From an uncultured bacterium (GTDB lineage: Bacteria; Planctomycetota; Phycisphaerae; Phycisphaerales; SM1A02), in the NCBI GenBank assembly GCA_903961015.1, contig CAJCCX010000237.1, forward strand, positions 1 through 33,641: 33,641 nt of DNA, written 5' to 3'. The notes under the pieces were generated by a model. That model was given only the letters and a program-made list of their open reading frames with translations. It had not been told where the DNA came from and did no database searches. Position numbers and translations under genes: made by a program. Shown here one piece after another: positions 7,670-16,912 of the stretch; position 1 is the stretch's first letter, and each line of letters opens with the position of its first letter.

Positions 7670-9874
7670 TCACCGCAAAAATGCTTCGTGCAATCCACCG
7701 TCGACAGCGATGACTTGGCCCGTCGTCTTGCTGAGGCGATTCGAGACAAGCAAGAAATATGCTTCCGCTTGATCGGCTGGTGTGATCGGGGACTTGGTTA
7801 GTGTTCGCTGCGCATAAAAGTTAGAAAGTATGTTGGTGAGCGAATCATCGGACTCACTCGCTTCATGGCTGATCGAGTATTTTGCAAGTGATGCGATCAC
7901 GCGTTCGCGAGGAAACATCGACGAACCTTGTACGACAGTTGCGGGTGCAACTGCGTTCACACGCACAAGCGGAGCAAGTTCCATCGCCAATTCTCGAACA
8001 AGATGATTCGCTGCCGCTTTCGAAGTGTCATACGCAAGCGATCCTTTCTTTGCGACGAGGGCATTTGCACTCGTTGTCAGTACAAGATTGCCAGCAAGGC
8101 CTTGATCTTTCCATGTGATTGCGGCTTCGTCTGCAACGAGATAGCTGCCAGTCACATTGAGCGCGAAAGTGAAGGCCCATTTGTCATCTGGAATATGTCC
8201 GGTTGTATCTGGAGGAACGAAAACTCCAGCGGTGATACAGATCGAATCGAATCCGCCATATGCGATTGCAACTTGATCGAGCATCGTGCGAATCGACGCG
8301 CGATTGGTGATGTCAGCTGCGAATCCGATTGCGGGCCCGCACCCAGAAATACCCGAACCTGCAACGCCGATACCCAGTCCGTGTTTGTCAGTAATTTCTT
8401 TTGCTGTTGCCTTCGCTGTGTTTTCGTTCAGGTCGACACAAACGATGTGCGCGCCCTCTTTCACAAGCCGATGCGCAGTTTCTTTGCCGATGCCCGATCC
8501 AGCGCCAATGACAATGATGACTTGTCGAGCAAGTTCTTTCTCCGCTGGCATCCGTTGCAATTTTGCTTCTTCAAGCAGCCAATATTCGATGTCAAATGCT
8601 TCTTGCTGTGGGAGCGAAACGTATTGGTCAATCGCTTCGGCGCCACGCATCACTTCAACTGCGCAGTTATAAAACTCCGCCGTGACTCGTGATTCGGATT
8701 TGTCCTTGCCCCAGGCAATCATTCCAAGTCCTGGGATCAGTACGACCGTTGGATTCGGATCGCGCATTGCAGGAGAATTCGGGCGCTTGCATGCGTTGTA
8801 ATACGCTGCATAATCGACGCGATATTTTTCCAGCGCCATGGAAATTTTCTTTCGCAGTGTGGCGATGTCTTCGTTCTGCGGATCCCAGGCGACATACATC
8901 GGCTTGATCTTCGTTCGCAGAAAGTGATCTGGGCACGATGTGCCAAGTTCTGCAAGACGGTGCGCATCTTGCGAGTTGATGAATCGAAGAATTGCGTGGT
9001 CGTCCTGAATGGTCGCCACGAAACGCTTGTTCTTGGAAATATTCCCGCGAAGCCACGGCAAGATTGCAGCGAATGTGGATCGACGTTGCAGTTCGTCAAG
9101 GCTCTTGTGTTTCGCTCCACCGAATGCCTTTGAATCGCCACCTTTGGCCTGATACTTCGACTCGATGAAAACGGACGCTGTTTCGATCATCGAAAGCGTT
9201 CGCTCATAGCAAGCCTTGTCGTCATCGTCCCACGAGATAAATCCGTGTTGCCCCATCATGATCGCTTTGATGCGTGGTTGCTGCTTCGCAATTTCTTGCA
9301 TTGCAAGTCCAAGCTCAAATCCAGGGCGCATCCAAGGCACGTACGCCATCGAAGGCGAACCTGCGTCGACGAAAATCTCCTTGGTCAGTGCCGCGCAATT
9401 CTTGGATGCAGCGATCGCAATGATCGCATTGGGATGCATGTGATCAACGTGTTTGCTTGGAAGAAAACTGTGCAGGGGAGTGTCGATCGAGGAAGCGCGT
9501 GGATTGAGATTGAATGTTGTGTGGTTGTACATCGCAACCATCTCATCTTCGGCAGGGGACTTCAAACCTTTGTCGGCGCGAGCGGAATAGACACGCTGCA
9601 GTCCAACAACTTTTTCTTGATAGAGCGAAGCAAAGTTTTCTTTCGTGCTTGTGCGGAGGTCGCCGCCAGAACCCTTGACCCAGAGAACCGCAACATTTTC
9701 GCCAGTAAGAGGATCTTTCTGCGAAATCTTTGATGACGTATTTCCGCCACCAGTATTGGTGATTCGCTGATCCGCGCCCAATTTGTTCGATCGATACACG
9801 AGGCGTCCAGCTGCATCGAGTGCCGCAACCTCTGCGTCATTCCAAAGATGATGTACGTGTTTGAATGAAGTCAT
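7670..9874 (-). CDS. Bifunctional class II aldolase (rhamnulose-1-phosphate aldolase-like) / short-chain dehydrogenase
   Basis: 734 aa; aldolase domain with TNTGGGNTSSK, DHMHPNAIIAIA, MGQHGFISW; SDR domain with VIGAGSGIGKETA and YDTSKAAANHLVREL. Confidence 0.9.
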   Translation of the reverse strand: MTSFKHVHHLWNDAEVAALDAAGRLVYRSNKLGADQRITNTGGGNTSSKISQKDPLTGENVAVLWVKGSGGDLRTSTKENFASLYQEKVVGLQRVYSARADKGLKSPAEDEMVAMYNHTTFNLNPRASSIDTPLHSFLPSKHVDHMHPNAIIAIAASKNCAALTKEIFVDAGSPSMAYVPWMRPGFELGLAMQEIAKQQPRIKAIMMGQHGFISWDDDDKACYERTLSMIETASVFIESKYQAKGGDSKAFGGAKHKSLDELQRRSTFAAILPWLRGNISKNKRFVATIQDDHAILRFINSQDAHRLAELGTSCPDHFLRTKIKPMYVAWDPQNEDIATLRKKISMALEKYRVDYAAYYNACKRPNSPAMRDPNPTVVLIPGLGMIAWGKDKSESRVTAEFYNCAVEVMRGAEAIDQYVSLPQQEAFDIEYWLLEEAKLQRMPAEKELARQVIIVIGAGSGIGKETAHRLVKEGAHIVCVDLNENTAKATAKEITDKHGLGIGVAGSGISGCGPAIGFAADITNRASIRTMLDQVAIAYGGFDSICITAGVFVPPDTTGHIPDDKWAFTFALNVTGSYLVADEAAITWKDQGLAGNLVLTTSANALVAKKGSLAYDTSKAAANHLVRELAMELAPLVRVNAVAPATVVQGSSMFPRERVIASLAKYSISHEASESDDSLTNILSNFYAQRTLTKSPITPADQAEAYFLLVSNRLSKTTGQVIAVDGGLHEAFLR

Positions 9875-11391
9875 ATTTTTACTTTTCTGCTGCGCCGAAT
9901 ACTAGTGGACGATGCAGCGGCAACGACCGGAAGGTCTTGGAAGCGATCGAGAGCCTCACGCCACGATTCAATGCTCTTTTTGCTGGGGCGTGGGTTGAAT
10001 GACTTGAGTGTGAATGAGCGTCGCATCACACTTCGCATCGCAGCGATTCCCGAAAGTTTGCCCGTCGCAACTGCTTGGACAAGAATGTTGCCAGCCGCAG
10101 TTGCTTCCACCGGTCCAGCGATGACGGTGCGATCGAGTGCATCAGCGGTCATCTGATTCAAGAGCGCATTTTGACAGCCACCTCCGACCACATGCAGCGT
10201 TGAAATTTTACGACCGATGAGCGACTGCAATCCATCCAGTTCAACTCGGTATGAAAGTGCGAGCGATTCGAAAATGCATCGTGCGATTGCTCCGTGTGTT
10301 TGTGGGACAGGTTGATTTGTTTCGCGGCAGTACGACTGCACCTTGCTTGTCATGTTTCCCATCTTTGCAAATCGAATATCTCCAGTATGAATAAGCGAAC
10401 GAAGCGGTTTCGCAGCGGCCGCAAGTTTGACGATGCGCGAGTAATCACCATCCGCTTTCGACCACTCGCGGCGACATTCTTGCAAGATCCATAATCCAAT
10501 CAGGCATTTCAGTAAGCGCGTCGTTCCTGCAAAGCCTGCTTCGTTTGTGAAATTTGCAGCGCGTACTTCTTCATTGATGAGTGGCCCTGGCAGCTCGACA
10601 CCCAAGAGAGACCATGTGCCAGACGAAAGGTATGCCCAGTTCTTTCCGTGTGCGGGTATTGCTGCAACGGCGGCCGCGGTGTCGTGCGAACAAGTCGCAA
10701 CGACTTTAGTTCCAGCAAGCCCAGTGTTTTCGCAGACTTGCGGAAGCAATCGACCAATGACTGTTCCAGGTTCGATCGTCTTTGGAAAAAGATGCTTTGG
10801 GATATGCAATTTTTTCAGAAGCGGCCACGCCCATGCTCGCTTGCGTGTGTTCCAACATTGTGAAGTTGACGCGAGAGTTGTTTCGGCTTTCGACTTCCCC
10901 GTCAACATCCAGTTGATGTAATCCGCTATCAGCAAAATACGATCTGCCTTGCGAAGCAACTTGGATCGATGTTGAAAATCATCACAAAGTTGATAGAGCG
11001 TGTTGATGGGATAGGAACCAATGCCAGTCTGCGCAAACAACTCTTTGCGTGACATTTTCTTCAAGACCTTGTCGAATGACGCAAATGTTCGTTCGTCGCG
11101 GTACGCATAGGGCGGTGCGAGAAGTGGCTGGTTGCCTTTCAAGAGAACATAATCGACTCCCCACGAATCGCAGGCAATTGCGCTGATATCACCTGCGTTC
11201 GAAGCCGTATGCAGTCCAATTTGAATTTCTGCCCACAGTCTCACAACATCCCATCTCAAGGTGCTGCCAATTCGAATTGGCGCATTCGCAAAGCGGTGCA
11301 ATTCCTTCAAGCGCAGTTTGCCTCCTTGAAATGTCCCAAGAATGACGCGTCCTGATTCCGCTCCAAGATCAATGGCGATATAGCGCGACAT
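9871..11391 (-). CDS. rhaB: Rhamnulokinase-like FGGY family kinase
   Basis: 506 aa; RYIAIDLGAESGRVILG, SCDSWGVDYVLL, CSHDTAAAVAAIP, LHVVGGGCQNALLNQMTADAL. Confidence 0.88.
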   Translation of the reverse strand: MSRYIAIDLGAESGRVILGTFQGGKLRLKELHRFANAPIRIGSTLRWDVVRLWAEIQIGLHTASNAGDISAIACDSWGVDYVLLKGNQPLLAPPYAYRDERTFASFDKVLKKMSRKELFAQTGIGSYPINTLYQLCDDFQHRSKLLRKADRILLIADYINWMLTGKSKAETTLASTSQCWNTRKRAWAWPLLKKLHIPKHLFPKTIEPGTVIGRLLPQVCENTGLAGTKVVATCSHDTAAAVAAIPAHGKNWAYLSSGTWSLLGVELPGPLINEEVRAANFTNEAGFAGTTRLLKCLIGLWILQECRREWSKADGDYSRIVKLAAAAKPLRSLIHTGDIRFAKMGNMTSKVQSYCRETNQPVPQTHGAIARCIFESLALSYRVELDGLQSLIGRKISTLHVVGGGCQNALLNQMTADALDRTVIAGPVEATAAGNILVQAVATGKLSGIAAMRSVMRRSFTLKSFNPRPSKKSIESWREALDRFQDLPVVAAASSTSIRRSRKVKI

Positions 11392-11417
11392 GATTTCTCC
11401 GTGAAGATCGGCGATGC

Positions 11418-12179
11418 TTAAAGTTTCAACACGCTCTGTCGATAGTGCTCATCTGGTCGACCAGCAATTCGCTTGACTTGTTTCGCAGTCAAGAAGTTTG
11501 GTCCGCCGAGATTCGCAGCTCCCACAAATATCTGCGCAGACTTTTCAGCCATCAAGAGCGATGCGCGCACTCCTTCGGGAGATGATCCCACCGCAATCAC
11601 TCCGTGATTTTCTAGCAAGATGATTCGTGGCTCGCGCTTGGTGCGCGCCACAAACTTCATAGTCTTTTCACGAATGACTTGTGCAAGCGCAAGTCCAGGA
11701 TCGGTGTATGGAACCAAAACAGATTCGCAACCACAGCAGACGACTTCGTCTGGGAAAATGCGCTTGCGTGCGAATTCTTTTGCACGTGGCGAGCAGAGGA
11801 TCTGATTGACAGCAATCGCATGGACATGTCCAACGCACTGAACGCCTGGAAGTCCAAGAAGCCAGGCATGAAAGAGCGATTCGACCGATGGCTTCTTTGC
11901 AGCGAGATTCACACGCGCGTCCAAAAGAGATTGATCGATCTGCGCATCCGTCAATCCTTCGCTCTCCATCATGGGGAGTAATTTGTCAAAGCGGCATTCT
12001 GCGATTCCCGATTCATCCAGAGTTTCAAGATTCGATCCAGAGGTTTTGACAAAAAAAGTTTCGTCGCTCATGCGCATCGAAACATTGCCCTCACCCAGGA
12101 TCGACATGCGCAAATCATCCTTGCCCAATTTGTGCGCGAGTTGGAGAAGACTTGCGATTGATTCGGAATGCGTCGTCAT
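11418..12179 (-). CDS. Class II aldolase/adducin family protein (fuculose-phosphate aldolase-like)
   Basis: 253 aa; LGEGNVSMRMSDETFFVKTSGSNL, HAWLLGLPGVQCVGHVHAIAVNQIL, ILLENHGVIAVGSSPEG. Confidence 0.85.
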   Translation of the reverse strand: MTTHSESIASLLQLAHKLGKDDLRMSILGEGNVSMRMSDETFFVKTSGSNLETLDESGIAECRFDKLLPMMESEGLTDAQIDQSLLDARVNLAAKKPSVESLFHAWLLGLPGVQCVGHVHAIAVNQILCSPRAKEFARKRIFPDEVVCCGCESVLVPYTDPGLALAQVIREKTMKFVARTKREPRIILLENHGVIAVGSSPEGVRASLLMAEKSAQIFVGAANLGGPNFLTAKQVKRIAGRPDEHYRQSVLKL

Positions 12180-12181
12180 CT

Positions 12182-13801
12182 TCAGAGTGTCCCACAGATG
12201 AAGACTTCCATCCCAAGCGCGCGCATCGCTGCCGCCTTGATCGCCAGACCCTTTCGCGCGTCAGCTTTGCTTGGGGCATAGACAACTTGAATGTGATTTG
12301 CTTTGTGACGAGCCATCATTTGATCGCGATCGATTCCCTGAAGAACGACATGCATGATCGGCCACTGGGGCGTGGTCAATTTCCAGCGATCTTCGGTTTC
12401 GGCTTGTGGGAGTTCGACGACTTCGCCGATTCCGATGTCGAATCTCAATTGCGCTCCTTCTATATATATACGGGACCACACGATCCACCCTGGCTTGGAG
12501 ACTCCCTTGACCGTTCCGCCGCCAAGCCGGAAATACATCGGCGGCTGTCTTTCGCTCGATGTGCCGCGATATCCACCGATGAAATGTGCTGGAGGCGCTG
12601 CGCCCGAGATGAGGAAGACCCAGACATATGCGTCGAGCATTCGGCCGCCGGATTTTCCGCAGTAGTGCCGTCCCCAGCGAAGGTCGTGCAATGTGTTTTC
12701 TGGTTCCCATCCAAGCTTCTTCCAGAGTTCATATGTCACCAATCCGTCGAGTCCTGAACACTCGTCGACTTCATTGAAGTGCGGCAACGCTTCTCTCTTA
12801 AAAAGTTCCTTGCGCGACTTTGCGTGAAAGACCGGAGGCCGATCTCGATTGTTCAGCAGTCCCTCAGCAAGATCGGAGGCGGGGGAGAGATCTTTCAGAC
12901 CTTGTTGATATTGAATCCCGATCGTCGCGCATCCAAACTCGTCCGCAATTCGTACGGCGGCGATGTACATCTTCAGTTGGTCAATCGACTGTCGCTTCGT
13001 CAGTTCGGTCTTGGAGTTTTTGCCCCAGTTGAATCTCATCCCTCTGCGCACCAACCAACGAAGTGCCGCATTCGCATCAGCGGTCGACACTTGCAGCATT
13101 GCGGCATAGAGCGAAGATTGACTGAGTCTTTCTTTGAAAATACCCGTCGATTGCAGCAATTCATCTGGAATAATCGCATTATGCATTCCCATGCAACCTT
13201 CATCGAAGACTCCCATGATCGCCTTGCGGCTGCGAAGATCCGCAGCATATTTTTCGCCGATGCGTGTGGCTGATGGCGGGAGTTTTGCGCTGGCATATGT
13301 TTGAACATGTTTCGTCGCATGCGAAACTTTTCCTTTGCGAAGCCACGTGCGAAGTCCAGCACGAAAAGTTGAATCCTGAAAGTCTTCGCTCCACAGCGAT
13401 GAATATTCAATGCCAGCCTTCGTCATCGACCCATTGAGATTCAGCATGCCTACAAGTCCTGGCCAAGTTCCAGACCAATTTGCTGCAGTCAAGATCGGTC
13501 CTTTGTGGGTCATCAATCCATGCAGAATGTGATGCGAGTATTGCCAGACGGCCTCGGCAATGATCAGCGGTGCGCCGCTAGGAATCTTGCGAAAGATTTC
13601 CATTCCATATTTTTGAGAATCAATAAAACTATGTCCCACTTCCTTACGAAAACCATGCGCGCGCTTGACCGTCCATCCTTCCAATTCGATCGCTTTGTTC
13701 AGCGCACTCTCCATTGCAAGTTGAGCGGCTTCGCATTTTTGATTTGCAGAAGCGCGAAGGTCTCCATTGGCTATGAGATAGATGATTGGTTTCGCATTCA
13801 C
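12182..13801 (-). CDS. L-fucose isomerase-like protein
   Basis: 539 aa, GTG start; overall resemblance to fucose/arabinose isomerase family (AIMGVFDEGCMGMHNAIIPDELL, FGCATIGIQYQQGLKDL) plus operon context. Confidence 0.7.
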   Translation of the reverse strand: MNAKPIIYLIANGDLRASANQKCEAAQLAMESALNKAIELEGWTVKRAHGFRKEVGHSFIDSQKYGMEIFRKIPSGAPLIIAEAVWQYSHHILHGLMTHKGPILTAANWSGTWPGLVGMLNLNGSMTKAGIEYSSLWSEDFQDSTFRAGLRTWLRKGKVSHATKHVQTYASAKLPPSATRIGEKYAADLRSRKAIMGVFDEGCMGMHNAIIPDELLQSTGIFKERLSQSSLYAAMLQVSTADANAALRWLVRRGMRFNWGKNSKTELTKRQSIDQLKMYIAAVRIADEFGCATIGIQYQQGLKDLSPASDLAEGLLNNRDRPPVFHAKSRKELFKREALPHFNEVDECSGLDGLVTYELWKKLGWEPENTLHDLRWGRHYCGKSGGRMLDAYVWVFLISGAAPPAHFIGGYRGTSSERQPPMYFRLGGGTVKGVSKPGWIVWSRIYIEGAQLRFDIGIGEVVELPQAETEDRWKLTTPQWPIMHVVLQGIDRDQMMARHKANHIQVVYAPSKADARKGLAIKAAAMRALGMEVFICGTL

Positions 13802-13888
13802 GAGGGATTTGATTTTACCGAATGCGTTCTCCTTCTGCGTTACTTTGAGTCTGTTGCCCTAGCATTGCATTCACTCCAACCGAAACAC

Positions 13889-14665
13889 ATGACGAGCACA
13901 ACGAGTTCCATCCGCTGGTCGCCAACAACTCCGCCTGCGCGTATTCGCGTGGAAGAATTGATGGATGATCCTGCGCTTGATCCGCGCGAACATCATGCTG
14001 CACTTGCAGGCTTGAAACGCTTGAACGCATGGTCCAAGAGTGCGCGCATTCTTTGGCCAAGTATTGCAAGGCTTGCTGTTGATACAAACGCACAGGGTCG
14101 GCCACTTCGTGTGATGGATGTTGCGACAGGTTCTGGCGATGGTCCGATGGCGATGGCGAAGTTGGCGCGTCGGCGGGGATTGAATATCAGTTGGACTTTG
14201 TGTGATTTCAGTTCTCGTGCGCTAGAAGTTGCTCAACAGAATGCGCACGCAATCGGCGAGCCCGTCAATCTGCTCCGTGTCGACTTGCTTCGCGAGGAAA
14301 TCCCAGCGCGAGCAGATGTCGTGATCAGTTCGCTCTTCATGCATCACCTCGATCATGACACCGGCCAAACGGTCATGCGCACGATGGCAAGCGCGGCGGA
14401 TGTCGCCGTTGGAATCGCGGATCTTGATCGATCGAATGTGGGATTGGCGCTTGCATGGATTGGATCGCGAATACTGACACGTTCTCGTGTTGTGCATTTC
14501 GATGCGATTGCAAGTGTGCGTGCTGCGTTCACTCTTGATGAAGCGCGCGCAATGGCACACGAAGCTGGATTGCATGGAGCTTCTATTTCTCGTGCATGGC
14601 CCGCGCGGTGGAGACTCTGGTGGCAGCGACCCTCTACGAGAGCCGCAAGCGAAGTTTCACTATGA
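13889..14665 (+). CDS. SAM-dependent class I methyltransferase
   Basis: Motif I VMDVATGSGDGPMA, post-motif ADVVISSLFMHHL; likely start ATG 13889 (MTSTTSSIRW), the longer ORF from 13505 would overlap the divergent isomerase. Confidence 0.85.
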   Translation: MTSTTSSIRWSPTTPPARIRVEELMDDPALDPREHHAALAGLKRLNAWSKSARILWPSIARLAVDTNAQGRPLRVMDVATGSGDGPMAMAKLARRRGLNISWTLCDFSSRALEVAQQNAHAIGEPVNLLRVDLLREEIPARADVVISSLFMHHLDHDTGQTVMRTMASAADVAVGIADLDRSNVGLALAWIGSRILTRSRVVHFDAIASVRAAFTLDEARAMAHEAGLHGASISRAWPARWRLWWQRPSTRAASEVSL

Positions 14666-15828
14666 ATCTCCTCGATACAAATTTAAGTGCAATTGAAGAA
14701 CAATTCGATGTGATTATCGCAGGCGGAGGACCAGCAGGATCGGCCGCCGCAATTGCGGCAGCCCGTGCAGGTTGTTCAGTACTTGTCGTTGATCGTGGCA
14801 TTCATCCACGCCCCAAAGTCTGCGGATGTTGTTTGGCACCGGCAGGAATCGAAGCGCTTACTCAGCTTGGAGCATCATCAGTTCTGAATGAAGCGCAACA
14901 ATTATCCACAGTGCGCTTGGAATGCGGTGATCGAATAATCCAAATGCGCCGTGAAGGTGGCGTTGCGATTGGTCGCGATGAACTTGATGAATCGCTGCTG
15001 CGAGTCGCGGCGGAATCTGGTTGTGTCATTCTGATGGGATCCGCCGCATCATTCGATGTTGATGGATCAGTTGTCGTGCGTCAAGATAAAATTGTGCGAA
15101 GGATTCGCTCTCGCGTGCGCATCGCAGCGGATGGATTGCAGGGAACTTCGCTTGACGGCATGTCCAAGTTTGAGTGGCGCGTTTCTAAATCAAGTCGTAT
15201 GGGATTTGGCGCAACGGTTGATGGAGCCGCGCTTGATATCTGCCGCGAACAAATTCTCATGAGCGTTCACACTGGTGGTTACATCGGTGCAGTTCGACTG
15301 GCAAATGGACGAATTGATATCGCCGCCGCTGCGCATCCGAGCATCATTCGCGGCGCAGGTGGAGTTGCACCTCTTGCAGCGCAGTGGCTTGGTTCGCATC
15401 TGCGCATTGGTGCGGGGCTTGGTGCGGCGGAGTGGCGAGGGACGCCTTTCTTGACTCGTCGTCGCATGCAACTTGCTTATAAAGACGTCTTGGTCGCTGG
15501 GGATGCAAGCGGATATGTTGAACCATTCACCGGCGAGGGAATGAGTTGGGCGCTTGCAACCGGTCTTGCGGCGGGCAACCATGCGAGTGCAATGATTCTT
15601 TCCAACGCATCGTCAAACCAGTGGCCGCGTATTGCCAACCGAATTGTGCATTCGTCGCGTATGCGGTGCTGGATCACCGCTCGACTTCTTCGTCACCCTC
15701 GATTGCTCCGAAGTGCAATGCACACTGCTCAATTTTTCCCGTCGGTTGCAGATCGAGTTGCAAGTGCGTTTGGTTCCAATTTGGATGCAACTATTTACTC
15801 TCGCATTTTCACGAAACCTGCACCATGA
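14662..15828 (+). CDS. FAD-dependent oxidoreductase, geranylgeranyl reductase-like family
   Basis: DVIIAGGGPAGSAAAIAAARAGCSVLVVDRG, PKVCGCCLAPAG, VLVAGDASGYVEPFTGEGMSWAL; ATGA overlap with the upstream gene. Confidence 0.88.
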   Translation: MNLLDTNLSAIEEQFDVIIAGGGPAGSAAAIAAARAGCSVLVVDRGIHPRPKVCGCCLAPAGIEALTQLGASSVLNEAQQLSTVRLECGDRIIQMRREGGVAIGRDELDESLLRVAAESGCVILMGSAASFDVDGSVVVRQDKIVRRIRSRVRIAADGLQGTSLDGMSKFEWRVSKSSRMGFGATVDGAALDICREQILMSVHTGGYIGAVRLANGRIDIAAAAHPSIIRGAGGVAPLAAQWLGSHLRIGAGLGAAEWRGTPFLTRRRMQLAYKDVLVAGDASGYVEPFTGEGMSWALATGLAAGNHASAMILSNASSNQWPRIANRIVHSSRMRCWITARLLRHPRLLRSAMHTAQFFPSVADRVASAFGSNLDATIYSRIFTKPAP

Positions 15829-16892
15829 CGCACGCATGTATTCATTCCATCGGATGCGCCAACCCTCCACAGCGTTTGACCCGCGCTCAGTGGATCGAGA
15901 TGGCATCATTGGTTGCGCCCAAATCGCTTGACCGCGCAGTGATTCTTCGACTTGCTGAGCGCAGTGGAATTGATGGTCGTTGGTGCGCTTCGGCGCAGGA
16001 AGTGGGGAAGCCGGCGTTTTTCCAAGCAGATCCCAATGGGTACGGCCCAACGACTGCGCAGCGCATGCAACTGTGGGCAAGCGCGGCACGGCAGATGAGC
16101 ACGCAGGCATGCTTGCAAGCAATTGATCGCGCAAAACTTTCGGCACGTGCAATCACGCACATCGTCACTGCATCCTGCACAGGATTTGAAGCTCCCGGAT
16201 TGGATGCGTGGCTGATCGAAAGTCTTTCACTTTCCGCCGACTGTCGCAGAACAAATGTTGGATTCATGGGTTGTCATGCGGCAGTGAATGCCTTGGCGAT
16301 TGCGCGCGATGTGACGTTGGCGAATCCCGACTCAGTTGTCTTGGTCTGTTGCACTGAGGTTTCTTCAGCCCATCTGCATTATGGCGCCCGTCTTGATCAA
16401 TTGATCGCCAACACGCTTTTCAGTGACGGAAGCGCTGCAGTGATCGTTGCGCGTGGAGATCCAGATGCGCTGCCATGCATTGCGGGAACACACAGCATCT
16501 TGATGCCAGAGAGTGCAAGTGAAATGGCGTGGCACATTGGAAATCATGGATTTGAAATGACGCTCGGCGCGCGTGTCCCAGAAATTATTGAATCCCGTGT
16601 TGGCGAATGGGCGCAAAATGCGCTTGCGAAACACTCTCTCAAGGTCGAAGACATTCGCGGATGGGCGATTCATCCAGGTGGACCACGAGTCATCGAAGCT
16701 GTAATCACTTCGCTTGCGATCGCTCATGAATCAGGCGATGCAAGCCGCTGCGTTCTTCAAAACTTTGGGAATATGAGCAGCGCAACTTTGCTATTCATTC
16801 TGAGTGAATTGTTTGAACGCAAGATTGCTCGCCCATGGGTCGGACTCGCATTTGGTCCAGGACTTGCTGGCGAGATGTTGGTGGTCGAGTGA
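15825..16892 (+). CDS. Type III polyketide synthase (chalcone/stilbene synthase family)
   Basis: Cys-His-Asn triad motifs VGFMGCHAAVNAL, WAIHPGGPRVI, NFGNMSSATLLFIL and FGPGLAGEM; ATG at 15825 overlaps upstream stop. Confidence 0.92.
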   Translation: MTHACIHSIGCANPPQRLTRAQWIEMASLVAPKSLDRAVILRLAERSGIDGRWCASAQEVGKPAFFQADPNGYGPTTAQRMQLWASAARQMSTQACLQAIDRAKLSARAITHIVTASCTGFEAPGLDAWLIESLSLSADCRRTNVGFMGCHAAVNALAIARDVTLANPDSVVLVCCTEVSSAHLHYGARLDQLIANTLFSDGSAAVIVARGDPDALPCIAGTHSILMPESASEMAWHIGNHGFEMTLGARVPEIIESRVGEWAQNALAKHSLKVEDIRGWAIHPGGPRVIEAVITSLAIAHESGDASRCVLQNFGNMSSATLLFILSELFERKIARPWVGLAFGPGLAGEMLVVE

Positions 16893-16910
16893 AAGTCCCA
16901 GCACTTTCAC
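16889..16910. terminator. Hairpin between convergent genes (possible terminator)
   Basis: GTGAAAGT-cccagc-ACTTTCAC, perfect 8-bp stem overlapping the PKS stop codon; no clear T-run. Confidence 0.4.
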
Positions 16911-16912
16911 CG

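Noticed and set aside
7928-8692. Long antisense ORF (254 aa) opposite the aldolase/SDR gene, and many similar antisense ORFs
   Set aside because: Shadow ORFs expected from codon bias; the sense strand encodes a clearly conserved enzyme.
12455-12475. TATATATATA tract
   Set aside because: Lies inside the isomerase coding frame (RIYIEG); no sign of a promoter or repeat expansion.
13505-13888. N-terminal extension of the methyltransferase ORF
   Set aside because: Lies antisense to the fucose-isomerase-like gene; methyltransferase homology begins only after the ATG at 13889.
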